Shown here piece by piece: positions 23,001-34,818 of a stretch of DNA of 64,000 nucleotides. This DNA is from Anisodus tanguticus. Its lineage: Eukaryota > Streptophyta > Magnoliopsida > Solanales > Solanaceae. The first letter of the stretch is position 1. Every line of letters starts with the position of its first letter. The stretch is from NCBI GenBank assembly GCA_034509755.1, contig CM067557.1:42962001-43026000 (forward strand), written 5' to 3'. The notes under the pieces are model-generated. The model was not told where the DNA came from and ran no database searches. It was given only the letters and a program-made list of their open reading frames with translations. The translations under genes were made by a program, and so were the position numbers.

Positions 23001-24608
23001 ATATTATTAATGGTTCGGAGAATTCTTTCAGCTTTTCCATTTTGAGATGAGGTATGGGGGCATGAGAAACGAAAAATCATGTCATTAGTTGCAAAAATTT
23101 ATGAAAGAATGAATTATTAAACTCAAGACCATTATCACATTGAAATGATTTTATGTCTTTTTCAAATTGCGTTTTAATCAGTGTACGAAACTCAACAAAT
23201 TTGGAGAACACTTGAGATTTGAGTTTGAGTGGATAGACCCAAAGAAAGTGAGAGAAATCATCCAAAAACATAAGATAGTATTTCTGGCCTAAGTTGCTGG
23301 TTATGGGATATGTCCATACATCAGCATGAATAATATCAAAGGGAGAGAAAGTAGTACTCATAGAAGTCGTAAATGGTAATCTAACGTGTTTCCCTAACTG
23401 ACACGAGGAGCAACTATGAGAAAGATTCCCTTTGTTACATTGGATTAGATTTCGATTTTTAAGAGAATAAAAAATGTGAGACCCCGTATGACCAAGTCTA
23501 CAATGCCACATAAAGGGAGATATGGTTGTTAAAACGGTGGGAGGGGTGACACTAGCAGCAGATGTGGGTAGGAACATATATAGGTCCCCCTCACTATTGC
23601 ATCTCGTAAAGAGTTTCCCGGTACAGAAAATCCAAACGAGTCAAAATTAATTGAGACAGAATTAGATTTTTGATGATGTTTGGGGCATAAAAGATGTTTT
23701 TAAGAGAGACGTGTGGATGCAGTGGTGGGTGGGGTAAGAGTGTGGCCAAATTCTTGAATTGGAATGCGATGACTGCTTCCGACCATAATAGATTGTGGAG
23801 TTGGTAACTAGCGCAGTTGAGGAAGATTGCCTGAATTGTTGGTGAGATGAGGCGTGGCACCCGTATCCATATATCACGCATTATCAGGCTGTTAGCGGGT
23901 CAAGGAAGCCATTTACTTGTGTTCTCAGGTAAAAGACAAATTTTAATTATTTTCGGTTAAGGGAAAAAAGCTAATAAAAAGGAGAAAAGTTGGACGCAGA
24001 AGAGAAATTGTTCTCAGAAGAAACAAAGCAGGGAAAGTTGTCAAACAACTTTTGTCTTATGACAAAAGGGTAAAGGAAAGAGAAACAACCAGGCGAAAAA
24101 GCGACCAAAATTGTTGCTATCAAGAATTGACAGCAGCGAATTAGTCTGTTCTCGGGAACAAAGAAGAGAACATGCGCTGGTTCCGAGGAAGAAGAGAAAT
24201 AGGGTTTAGGTTTTGACCTCTGATACCACGTAAGAATGGATCTTGGGCTTAACTCAACCCTAAAAGCTAGCTTGTAGGGTGAGGATTGTCCAAGTCCATA
24301 TAAGGAGTCCATGTTCCCATTCCATATTCGATGTGGGACTCTTAACACTCCCCGCACGCCCATACCTTGTTAACTGGAGCGTGAATAATATAATTTGGGG
24401 CCTCAACATCGGTGAACAAATAATTGAAATGAGTCTGGCTCTGATACCATGTAAGATTGTATTAATCTCCCTTAGGGAGCCTTTCTCATTAATATAAAAT
24501 ATATATAGGTGTACAATGTGAAATCTCTATACAACAGGGATCCTAGTTCTACCATAATTACATAACCCTAAATATGTTAAATACAATAGTGGTACACACA
24601 TGCTAATA
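20076..24608 (-). mobile_element. Ty1-copia retrotransposon 1, degenerate, with short LTRs
   Basis: Short LTRs lie at 20076-20234 and 24450-24608. Reading leftwards on the minus strand the order is gag-pre-integrase (WHCRLGH, near 23510), integrase core (FDIIHADVW, DDFSHFLWVYPL), an integrase C-terminal part (SQNGKAERILRTINNM), a Ser/Pro-rich linker (21950-22560), reverse transcriptase (YGLKQAPRAWYDRF, YVDDIVLTASS) and RNase H (YTNADWAGCPDT, SRSSAEAEYRG, HFVREKV, ADIFTKDLPRQ). This is the copia order. Frames are broken by many stops and shifts, and a clear gag is lacking. The primer-site sequence CTCTGATACCA at 24219-24229 is joined to TRIM sequence rather than to its own LTR. Confidence 0.85.
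24229..24449 (-). mobile_element. TRIM unit (LTR plus centre) between copia 1 body and its 5' LTR
   Basis: 24229-24347 is a TRIM LTR (TAAGAATGGATCTTGGG, GATGTGGGACTCTTAACA). 24348-24449 is the TRIM centre ending with GGCTCTGATACCA. The copia LTR follows at once. See the findings for the chimera. Confidence 0.7.
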
Positions 24609-24936
24609 TGTAAAGAATGGATCTTGGACCTAACTCAACCCCAAAAGCTAGCTTTTAGGGTGATGATTGTCCAACTCCATATAAGGAGTCCATGTTTCCA
24701 TTCCATATCCGATGTGATACTCTTAACACTTCCCGCACGCCCATACTTTGTTAACTGGAGCGTGTATAATATAATTTGGAGGCCTAACATCGGTGAACAA
24801 AGAATTAGAATGTGCATGATTCTGATACCATGTAAAGAATGGATCTTGGGCCTAACTTAACCTCAAAAGCTAGTTTTTAGGATAATGATTGTCCAAGTCC
24901 ATGTTCGCATTCCATATTCGATGTGATACTTTTAAA
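24609..24936 (-). mobile_element. Second TRIM (LTR-centre-LTR)
   Basis: LTRs at 24609-24728 and 24831-24936 flank a 102-bp centre with purine tract and TCTGATACCA primer site. The same family sits at 10679-10997 and 24229-24449. It directly abuts the copia 1 LTR. Confidence 0.7.
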
Positions 24937-24989
24937 GTGATCATAGTTATACTATAATTACGTAATGCTAAATATATAATTTTGATACA

Positions 24990-25640
24990 TCACACCAAGA
25001 GAAAACAAACCCCCCCCTTTTTTTTTCTCCTCAGGGTTCCATCTTTTCATCATCCATGAACCCACTCAGTATATTCTTTGTCTTTCATATAAAGATCTTT
25101 TTTTCTAATATAATGAGCCTTTGAAAATTGTTGTTTTTGGATTTTGTACAATGCTTGACTGGTGTTACATACATGGTATTTGTTAAACTGTAATGTGGTT
25201 CTATTTTTCTGCATTAAAAGTTCTATCTTTTTGTGAGAAAGTGAGAAGGGTCTTTTTTGTTTGAGTTAAACTTCTTTTTGTTGCTATATATTGTTATTTT
25301 GCCTTTGTTTTTTTAAGTTTCTCAACTCCTTTTTCTTGATTTTTGATGCTATGCAGGGTTCAAGCATTCAGATGAATCAGATTTGTGAATCTTTTTGTCA
25401 TTTTTCTCGTGGTTCATGAGGTTCTTTTCCCCTTTCTTTTAACCCTTAAAGTACTTTAACCTACAAAGATCTAGGGTAAAACATAGTAGTAGTTAAGCTT
25501 TTCTTGGTTTCATCTTTTTGGCTTAGCTTAAGACTGTTGTATTAGAAGAGTTCTCATTATAGTAGTTTGAGTTGTTGTCTCTGCTGAGATTTGTTGAAGT
25601 TGAAGGGTTCTGGATTTAAAAAACAAAAAAAGAAAAGAAA
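24990..25640 (+). other. Former 5' leader of the FTIP/MCTP pseudogene
   Basis: An acceptor-like GATGCTATGCAG at about 25348-25359, followed by a GAATCAGATTTG stretch, and CATGAGGTTC near 25416 match the leader of the intact gene (complement of 39460-39690) in order but with strong divergence. The copy therefore came by DNA duplication including the leader, not by reverse transcription of a spliced mRNA. Confidence 0.55.
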
Positions 25641-27781
25641 ATGCAGAGACCATCACAAGAAGATTTTTCACTCAAAGAGACCAAACCCCACCTTGGTGGA
25701 GGGAAGGTCACGGGTGATAAGCTTACTAGCACCTATGACTTGGTTGAGCAAATGCAGTATCTTTATGTCCGGGTGGTGAAAGCGAAAGATTTACCAGGGA
25801 AGGATCTAACGGGTAGTCTTGATCCTTATGTTGAAGTTAGGCTTGGAAACTATAGGGGTACAACTCGCCATTTTGAGAAGAAATCGAGTCCTGAATGGAG
25901 TCAGGTGTTTGCCTTTTCCAAGGATCGGATTCAGGCTCTCGTACTTGAGGTGAATGTGAAAGATAAGGATGTTGTTAAGGATGATTTTGTTGGTCGCGTT
26001 ATGTTTGATTTGAATGAGATCCCTAAAAGGGTCCCACCAGATAGTCCTCTTGCTCCATAGTGGTATAGGTTGGAGGACAGAAACGGTAATAAAGTTAGAG
26101 GAGAATTAATGTTGGCTGTTTGGATGGGTACTCAAGCTGATGAAGCCTTTCCGGAATCTTGGCATTCGGATGCTGCCACTGTTAGTGGTGCTGATGCTCT
26201 TGCTAATATAAGGTCTAAGGTGTACATTTCGCCAAAGCTGTGGTATCTTAGGGTTAATGTGATTGAGGCTCAGGACTTGATTTCCGGTGACAGAAGTAGG
26301 TTTCCAGAAGTTTACGTGAAGGCCATCCTCGGAAATCAGGCATTGAGAACCAGAGTTTCCATGAGCAAGACTATTTTATACCATATGGAATGAGGATCTG
26401 ATGTTTGTCGCAGCAGAGCCATTTGAGGAGCCATTAATTTTGAGTGTGGAAGATAGAGTTGCACCGAACAAGGATGAAGTACTCGGAAGATGTGCTATTC
26501 CTTTGCAGTATATTGATAGGAGGTTCGACCACAGACCTATTAACAGCAAGTGGTATAATCTTGAAAAGCATATAATGGTTGAGGGAGAAAAGAAGAAGGA
26601 AATCAAGTTTGCAAGCAGGATTCACACGAGGCTATATTTGGAAGGAGGCTACCACGTTCTGGATGAGTCAACCCACTACAGTAGTGATCTTAGACCAACT
26701 GCAAAACAGTTGTGGAAGTCCAGCATTGGTGTCCTAGAATTGGGTATTCTGAATGCTACGGGCCTTTCACCGATGAAAACAAAAGATGGGCGGGCAACAA
26801 CGGATGCTTATTGTGTTGCCAAATATGGGCAGAAGTGGGTTCGGACAAGGACAATTATAGATAGCTTTTCTCCCAAGTGGAACGAGCAATACACATGGGA
26901 AGTATTTGATCCCTGCACTGTCATAACTATTGGTGTATTTGATAATTGTCATCTGCATGGAGGAGATAAACCTGGTGGGGCTAGGGACTCGAGGATCGGA
27001 AAGGTCAGGATCCGTCTTTCAACTCTCGAAACAGATCGTGTCTACACACATTCTTATCCACTTCTGGTCTTGCATCCTACTGGGGTGAAGAAGATGGGTG
27101 AAATTCACTTGGCTGTGAGATTTACTTGCTCGTCATTAATGAATATGATGCATATGTACTCTCAGCCGCTGCTACCCAAAATGCACTATATTCATCCTTT
27201 AACCGTTACTCAGTTGGACAGCTTGAGGCATCAGGCAACTCAGATTCTCTATGAGGTTGAGTTGTGCTGAGCCGCCTTTGAGGAAAGAGATAGTGGAGTA
27301 TATGTTAGATGTAGGTTCCTACATGTGGAGTATGAGGAGAAGCAAGGCTAACTTTTTTAGGATTATGGGTGTTTTAGGTGGATTAATTGCTATCGGGAGA
27401 TGGTTCGATCAAATATGCAATTGGAAAAACCCCATTACAACTGTTCTGATCCATATCTTGTTCTTGATACTTGTTCTATATTCGGATGAGGTATGACCGA
27501 TTGCGAAGTATTGCAGGAAGGATTCAGACTGTGGTTGGTGACATGGCTACTCAAGGGGAGAGGCTGCAGTTTTTGCTAAGCTGGAGGGAACCTAGAGCAA
27601 CCGCTCTTTTTGTTATTTTCTGCTTGATTGCTGCCGTTGCGCTCTATGTCACGCCCTTTCAAGTCGTAGCTCTCGTGACTGGATTTTATGTGTCAAGACA
27701 TCCGCGATTTCGCCATAAGCTACCATCTGCTCCGCTGAATTTCTTCAGAAGATTGCCTGCCAGAACTGACTGCATGCTATG
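25641..27781 (+). pseudogene. FTIP/MCTP-like C2-transmembrane protein pseudogene
   Basis: This copy is colinear with the intact 774-residue gene at 37136-39460. Four lesions are visible. The codon for Gln140 is TAG (26058-26060). One base is inserted near 26375, before the MWNED motif of the second C2 domain. Two bases are lost near 27246, after residue 534. A 182-bp deletion at about 27483 removes the middle of the transmembrane region (from LYPEL to PPDIV) and shifts frame. The longest open piece (26401-27270) covers the end of C2B and all of C2C. Even if transcribed it would give at most a single C2 fragment of 139 residues. Divergence from the intact gene is uneven: low in the middle, higher at both ends. 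Confidence 0.9.
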
Positions 27782-27982
27782 AGCTGTGCTGAAACTGTTA
27801 GATCTACTGAATTTGTTGTTTATTTATTCAATTCTGTTGAAAGTTGGCTGCTAGATGAAAATCCATATTAGTATTAGTAATCTTCTGTTTATTTCTTTCT
27901 GAACTTTCTTCATGATTAATCAGTGTATTTCTCTATTCATGTCTCATAAATTTGTTGCTTGTTATGAAGTGTAATATTATTA

Positions 27983-28884
27983 CTCCCGCCGTTCATTTTT
28001 ACTTGTCCAAAATAAACTTTGCATTTAATTCCTTTACGAAAATAATAAACGAAGTGCATATGAATAGGGGTGGGCATTCGGTATTTGGTTCGATATTTTG
28101 AAAGTTCGGGTTTGATAATCGGTAATTGAAAGTAGTTACCAAATATCAAACCAAAATAGTTCGATTCGCTAATTCGGTAATCGATAGATCAAACTTCGAT
28201 TCGGTATGATATTCGGTAATATTGTTTAGATACGCTTCTTCATAAATAAGAAGTTAAATTAATATACCTAACAAAAATCAAATTATTAATAAATCATGTT
28301 CACGCAGAACAATGCAAGAATAATGAGTCATTCAAGCAATCGTGACAACGTTGTATAAATAGGCATATAACTTCCAAACTCATTCACTCACTGTCCATTC
28401 AAACAATCGGCGTACTCAAGATTTTCCTAGTCCATTAGAGGCTATTCTTTAACTTCTTTATACAATACCATTAACACATAATAAGGGAATTATAAGTATC
28501 TGAAGAGACATTCAAATTTAACTATTATTGATTGATATTTGATGGGCATGTTAAGTATTAGATATATGGAATATGGGTTATAATTAGGGGAAGAATTGTA
28601 TTCAATAAATAATTTGGTATTCGGGATTTCCCAAATACCGAACAATATTGATATCTCGTACCAAACCCATACTCGAATCCCGTAATTCTTAAATTTTTCT
28701 CCCGAATACCGTACCAAATATCAAATTACCGAAATTTTGGGTTTCGTTAATTTATGCCCAACCCTACATTTGAGTAGTATTTCAAAAAATCTGGGGAAAT
28801 GATTTCGGGAATTAGTACTTAATATTAAGGGTAAAACAAGAAAAATGGACTGTCTCTCTCTTGATATGGACAAGTAAATGGGAA
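27983..28884. mobile_element. Stowaway-like MITE split by a hAT element
   Basis: The left end CTCCCGCCGTTCATTTTTACTTG follows TA at 27981. The matching inverted arm GGACAAGTAAATGGG lies at 28868-28882. The 702-bp hAT element sits inside, so the MITE is the older insertion. The right border is decayed. Confidence 0.5.
28065..28766. mobile_element. Non-autonomous hAT element
   Basis: The ends are TAGGGGTGGGCATTCGG and TTATGCCCAACCCTA, with an imperfect 8-bp duplication CATATGAA / CATTTGAG. Subterminal runs of TTCGGTAAT-type and ACCGAA/ATACCG motifs in both orientations are typical of plant hAT MITEs. There is no transposase. Confidence 0.65.
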
Positions 28885-29350
28885 AATTTATGTAAATGGC
28901 ATGTTAATATATCTAAATTCTCATTAATTTTACTAGATTTGGTATTGAGAATGTCAAGATATTAATGTAACGAGGAATAACTGTTTAGTATTGTAGTATA
29001 ATGCAAGTTGGCATTATTATAGTTGGTGATATATGTTTGTCAACTCGATTACAAAATAATATAGAGATTCCTGCAACCCTGTGTTGTGTGCTTTGTATGA
29101 TGTTGGATCTGGAAGATTAGTGTACCTATTCAAATCAAATAAGTTGTTGTAAAAAGGAAAAAAAAAACGTTACAATGAGTTAATGAGATTGATTACTTAT
29201 CATTAAGTATAACTTTTCCAAAAATACTTTGTCAAATTTAAATCTACTATGCAAGAACTACTTTGATCTATACACAATTAGTAGTTTTCATCTTATAAAA
29301 AATCTGATATTAAAGAAGTATTAGTTACATAATTGATGGAGAGATGGAAG

Positions 29351-32300
29351 TGTAGAATTGTATTAATATTGATTCTTTTTCATTAATGCAAATATATATA
29401 GTGTGTACAATATGAAATTCTAATACTATAGGAATCCTATTTCTACCATAATTATATATCACTAATAATTACAATATGGATTATAATATTCACCAATACA
29501 CCCCCTCAGTCGATGCGGGAGGAGGCCGGACGCTAAGACTGGATCTGAAGTCTAGGAAAAGCTGTCTAGGAAGTCCTTTGGTAATATATACACATACTGA
29601 TACGAAGAAGGCACATTCAACACATTGACATGACCGGGAGCAACCTTCTTACAAACGAATGTATATCCATCTCAATATGTCTGGTTCGCTGATGCTGAAC
29701 CGGATTATGAGATAAATATATAGCGGATATGTTATCATAGTACACCAAAGACGCCTTACGCAAGGGACACTAGAGCTCCAAAAGAAGGTTTCGGAGCCAG
29801 CGGATCTCAGCAACAACATTTGCAACGCCTCTATACTCTGTTTCTACACTCGAACGGAATAGGGTGGCTTGCCTCTTGGCAAACCAAGAAATGAGATTAT
29901 CCCCTAAGAACACACATTAGCCTGAGGTGGAGCGTCGCGTGTCCGAATAGCTTGCTCAGTCAGCATCCGTATATGATAATAACCTGGTTGGCGCTGATGA
30001 GTATAGATGCAATCCATAATCAAGGGTGTCGTTAACGTATCGAATGATACGTTTAAGAGCAATAAAATGAGGCTTTCTAGGAGCATGCATGAATAAACAT
30101 ATCTGCTGAACATCATAAGCAATGTCAGGCCTGGTGAAAGTAAGTTATTGAAGTGCATCTGCAAGACTACTATAAAGAGTGGGGTCTGACACTGGATCAC
30201 CATCAACAACACTAAGGTTAGATTTAGAGTCAACTGGAGTGGACATGATCTTGTGATTTGCCATCTTAGCCCTATACACAATCTCCTCTACATACTTACG
30301 CTGACACAAAAACATAGAATCGACAGTTCTAGTCACTGATATCCCCAAGAAATAACTCAACTTTCCCAAGTCACTCATAGCAAATTCAGTTTTAAGAAAT
30401 GCAACGATCTTAGTCTTCAACAGATCCGAAGAGGCAGTAAGCACAATGCCATCCATATATAACAACAAATAAGCAACGTTACTACCACGATGAAAAATAA
30501 ATGAGAATTATCACATTTGATGCATACAAACTCAATATGCATAATGTACTGTGCAAAGCGATCATACCACGCTCTAGGGACCTGTTTCAAATCATAAAGT
30601 GACTTACGAAGACGTCATACATACTGAGGAGTTGCTGGATGGACAAAACCAGGCGGCTGGTGCATGTAAACAGTTTATTTCAAATCCCCATGTAGAAACA
30701 TATTTTTCACATCAAGCTGATGAATCGGCTAATGCGTACCCATAGCAATAATCAGAACTGTGCGAATGGTATCCGATTTAACAACCGGACTGAACGTCTT
30801 ACCACAATCGATGCCCTCTTACTGATTAGTGCCATTAGCCACAAGTTTCACCTTATATCTCTGAAGATCACCATTGTCTCTATATTTGTGATGAAAAAGC
30901 CACATGCATCGGATCACATTCACCCCATCCGGTCTAGGAACCAAATCCCAAGTGTGTTGTTTCGTTAAAACATTAAATTCCTCGCACATGGGCATTCCAA
31001 TTTGGATCTAATTTGGCTAATTTTGGTTTTTTGGGAATTGGGGATATGGTTTGTGTGGATAGGTTAAATTAGACTTTGGGTTTGAAAATTCCGTGTTGTG
31101 TACGGGTTTCCATAAGGTATGTGGGGGGAGGAGGCAATACGAGTATTTTGGAGGAGTGCAGACTGGGTTGGTGGCGGGTCAGGTGATGTGGTCTGGGTTT
31201 GGGTCGGCGGTTCTGTAATAATGACAGGGATATTTAGGCTCGACACTGGTGACTGGTTGAGTGTGGTGGAGTATCGATTTAGGTCGATAGGTTGGGGAAG
31301 GGTCAGTGTCGATTCTGGTTCAGGCGACGGTGATAGTGTTGGGTTGATTTGATGGGGTCGTTGAGGGGTGGTGTATGGGTTCAGGTGGTCGACTAGAGAG
31401 TTGAGGATATGCGAGGGTGACACTGGGTTTGGCGACCCGAGTAGCCGGCGGGTGGAAGAGACGATGATGGGCTCCGTCGTCTCTGCCGGTGAACGGCATG
31501 ACAGAGTGCTGACAGTGACAGCGGTGGCGATGGAACAGTGGTTGTAGTGGTGGTACGGACTGACACCGGTGATAGGAGACCGTCGATAGTGGTAGTGGCG
31601 GGTGGTGGTGGTGACAGAATGATGACTGCTGTCGGAACAGTGGTAGGATGACATAGAGCTTGGTGAACAAGCGGTGATGTGTCCGAATCATCAATAAATT
31701 TGTAATCAGTGACTCAGAATTTCTGAATGTTGTCAAACGGGAAAACATACTCGACAAAAGTGACGTGGCGTGGGATTATGATTTTGTCGGTGGATAGTTC
31801 ATAGCACAATTATCCCTATGGTTCGATGGGAAGCTTAGAAAGGCGCACGGAGTAGATCTGAGTGCCAATTTGTGGGGGCCGTGGATGTTAGATTAGGGTA
31901 ACACAGATAATTAAAAATTCTAAGATGGTCATAGGTAGGGGTCCGTAGGTAGAGAATTTCGGTGGGTGTCCTATTTTGAATCGCACGGGTTGGTAAAATA
32001 TTGAGAATGTGTTCTACCATTTTTAATGCATTTACCCAAAAAGTAGAGGGGGAGAGACACATGAAAAAGGAGGGTACAAATCATATTATTAATGGTGCGG
32101 AGAATTCTTTCAGCTTTACCATTTTGAGGGGAGGTATGGGGTCACGAAAAACAAAAGATCATGCCATTAGCCGCACAAAATTTATGAAATAGGGAATTAT
32201 TGAACTCACGACAATTATCATATTGAAACGTTTTTATGTCTTTTTCAAATTGCGTTTTAACCAGTGTACGAAATTCAATGAATTTGGAGAACACTTGAGA

Positions 32301-33829
32301 TTTGAGTTTGAGGGGATAGACCCAAAGGAAGTGAGAGAAATCGTTCAAGAATACCAGATAATATTTGTGGCCTAAGTTGCTAGTTATGGGAGAAGTCCAT
32401 AAATCTGCATGAATAATATCAAAATGAGAGAAAGTAATACTCATAAAAGGCTTAAATGGTAGTCTAACGTGTTTCCCTAGATGACACGAGGAGCAACTAT
32501 GTGAAATGTTCTCTTTATTACATTGGATTAAATTTCGATTTCTAAGAGAATAAAAAATGCGAGAACCCAGATGACCAAGTCTACTGTGCCACGTTGAGGG
32601 AGATATTGTTGTTAAAACTGTGGGAGGAGTGACGAGGGCAGCTAGAGATGTGGGAGGGGAGACACTGGTACCGGACGTGGACAGGAAAGTATAGAGGTCC
32701 CCCTCACTATTGCACCTCGTAAGGAGTTTCCCGGTATGGAGGTCCATTACAGAAAATCCAAATGGGTCAAAATTAATTGAAACAAAATTATCGATGGTAA
32801 ATTTTCTAACGGATATTAGGTTCTTGATAATGTTTGGGGCATATAGGACGTTTTAAAGGGAGAAGTGGGGATGCGGTGGTGGGGTTAGTGTGTGGCCAAA
32901 CCCTTGAATTGGAATGATATGACAGTTTCCGACCATAATAGATTGCAGAGTATTTAAATTACGCATTTGAGGAAGATTACCAGAATTGTTGGTGAGGTGA
33001 GACGTGGCGTCTGTATTCATAAACTACGCATTATCGGGCTTCCGAGAAGTCATTGTGTCGAAAGCTTGGCCCAAACTGGATTGGGAAATGCCCAGAGTAG
33101 AGAAGTGGGCCCCAAGAAATTGGGCCTGACTTCTGTGGGCCGTCGGATGGGAACCCAGACTACTGGGTCGTTGTTGGGCAGAAGGCTGGTGGGCTGGATG
33201 TCCTTGGTCAAACAGTTGGTCGAGCTGCACTGTGGCTAGGACTTGGGTTGCAGCTTCTGGGCTATGTCTGGTGGCCACAGCTGCTGGGCTCTGTCTGGGA
33301 GCTGCTGGGCTCGGCCGGAAGCCCACCCCAGCCGCTCGCCCGCCGCCGCCGCCGCACCTCTCGTCCACGCCTATATCCGTGGTGGTTTCCGACTATGGTG
33401 GTTGCCGGAGATCGGGTAGGAGAGAGAAAACAATGGTTTGGGACATATACGAGACGTATATGAGGCAGACACACCATATACAAGGTGTATAACGGCTTAG
33501 GGAGGCTGTATACAAATAGTATATAGTGGGAGGGATGGTATATCAGCCATATACATAGTGTATATCGGCATGTATAGGCTATATACAATGGGTATACGAT
33601 ATGTTGGAGAGATATGGACGGAGGGAGGGATATATATCAGCAGTATACCAGGGGTATACAAGGCTCTGATACCATGTAGAATTGTATTAGTCCCCCGTGA
33701 GGAGTCTTTCTCATTAATACAAATATATAAAGTGTGTACAATGTGGAATCCTGATACAATAAAAATCCCATTTCTACCATAATTATACATCACTAATAAT
33801 TACAATATGGATTATAATATTCACTAATA
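29351..33829 (-). mobile_element. Ty1-copia retrotransposon 2, degenerate, with both LTRs
   Basis: LTRs lie at 29351-29498 and 33675-33829. The primer site GGCTCTGATACCA adjoins the right LTR and a purine tract (the complement of ACCCCCTCAG) adjoins the left LTR. On the minus strand the order is protease remnant (TDATSHLTNNSGNL, about 33010), gag-pre-integrase (HTGKLLTRCNSEGDLYTF, WHSRLGH), integrase core (DLWTSPITSN, DFSHFLWVYPL), a Ser/Thr/Pro-rich linker (31060-31750), reverse transcriptase (YMDGIVLTASS, so the active-site YVDD-type motif is degraded to YMDG) and RNase H remnants. It is the same family as copia 1. Stops and shifts make it inactive. The flanks GGAAG and GAAAG are a near 5-bp target duplication. 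Confidence 0.85.
33440..33674. repeat. TATAC-rich palindromic leader of copia 2
   Basis: Between the primer site and the start of the decayed gag, the short palindromes GTATAC/TATATAC and CATATAC/GTATATG recur about every 15-25 bases. The arrangement is irregular, with no fixed period. Confidence 0.5.
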
Positions 33830-34710
33830 GAAAGTATTAGTTACATAATAATTGATGGAGAGATTATTGCTGGTACGGAGAATCCACTCGCTAAATTGAA
33901 TATGATTGTTGAATAAAATTGTTGAACATGTTCTTTAACTGCCATGTACCTGTCCGTTCAGATTGTTTAATGTTTTATAATCTCCATTAAGGATTAATCA
34001 ACAATAAACTAATGTACTGTATAGAGAGAGTAGGAACAATATTGAATACAACTAGAAGAGAAGATAGAGGATATAGATGGAGTAAAAATTTAAAAGTTTA
34101 ATCTTAAATTTTAAATTGTATATTTAGTGAAATTTACAACACAAATACACGGTTTAGGACAAATCAGGAGGGACCCTTAAAAATATGTTATACAAGAACT
34201 CAATGATTTTTTCTAATTTTTCATCCGGTGTCGAGTATTTGTTTAGTCTGAGGCTTCCGACTAATTCGATTTGCGTCGCATAAGGGTTAGAGGGCAAATC
34301 GCTCCTATCAAGTTTTTTTCTTGAATTTGATTCAGGATAGAAGTATCCTATTTATCCCATCACAACTTTTAATGGTACAAAAGATGGTTCTCTCCATTTT
34401 AATGCATACCATAAATGAAATTATGCAAGGTATACTTTTTTTCCTCTTTTACTTAAATGAGGGTGGTCTCCGGATAAGCTTGTTGAATCTCGATTACTCT
34501 ACTCAAATATATATATTCCCCAGTTAATATAGGTGTCATGTAACTCTTTCGACTAATATAAATGAAAATAGACCGCCAACTTATTTGCCTCTCATCACTA
34601 GAGTTATCATTTACATATATCAATTTTAAAAAGAGAGAGAAGCGAACAATCATCAAGATTAAGATATAATTCAAAGAAAGTCTATACAAAGGAAAATTAT
34701 AAGTAATTTA
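33830..34710. other. Intergenic DNA without recognised genes
   Basis: AT-rich. The 68-codon frame near 34321 has no recognisable similarity and looks fortuitous. The stretch 34225-34320 (GCGTCGCATAAGGG) looks like an old dispersed repeat. Confidence 0.4.
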
Positions 34711-34717
34711 TGTTTTT

Positions 34718-34818
34718 TTTTTGTTGACGAAGGAACCCACAGCCGCTACTCTCTCGAGTGCGCACATGGTAAACCCCGGACTGATGCAATAGCCTGCAAA
34801 CCACGTCAGCCGATTAAT
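34718..34818 (-). mobile_element. 5'-truncated SINE, minus orientation
   Basis: A T-run followed by GTTGACGAAGGAACCC, CTCTCGAGTGCGCAC, GGACTGATGCAATAGCCTGCA and CACGTCAGCCGATTAA is the complement of the 3' half of the SINE at 19283-19503. The tRNA-like head is absent. Confidence 0.65.

Noticed and set aside
25641..27781. Processed retrocopy origin of the MCTP pseudogene because it lacks introns
   Set aside because: The intact parent is itself intronless in its coding part, and the copy retains leader and 3' flank similarity with no A-tail or duplication.
31064..31757. 196- and 145-codon His/Thr/Pro-rich frames
   Set aside because: Same linker position in copia 2; low-complexity composition.
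34321..34527. 68-codon plus frame
   Set aside because: Not recognisable; hydrophobic low-complexity translation of AT-rich DNA.
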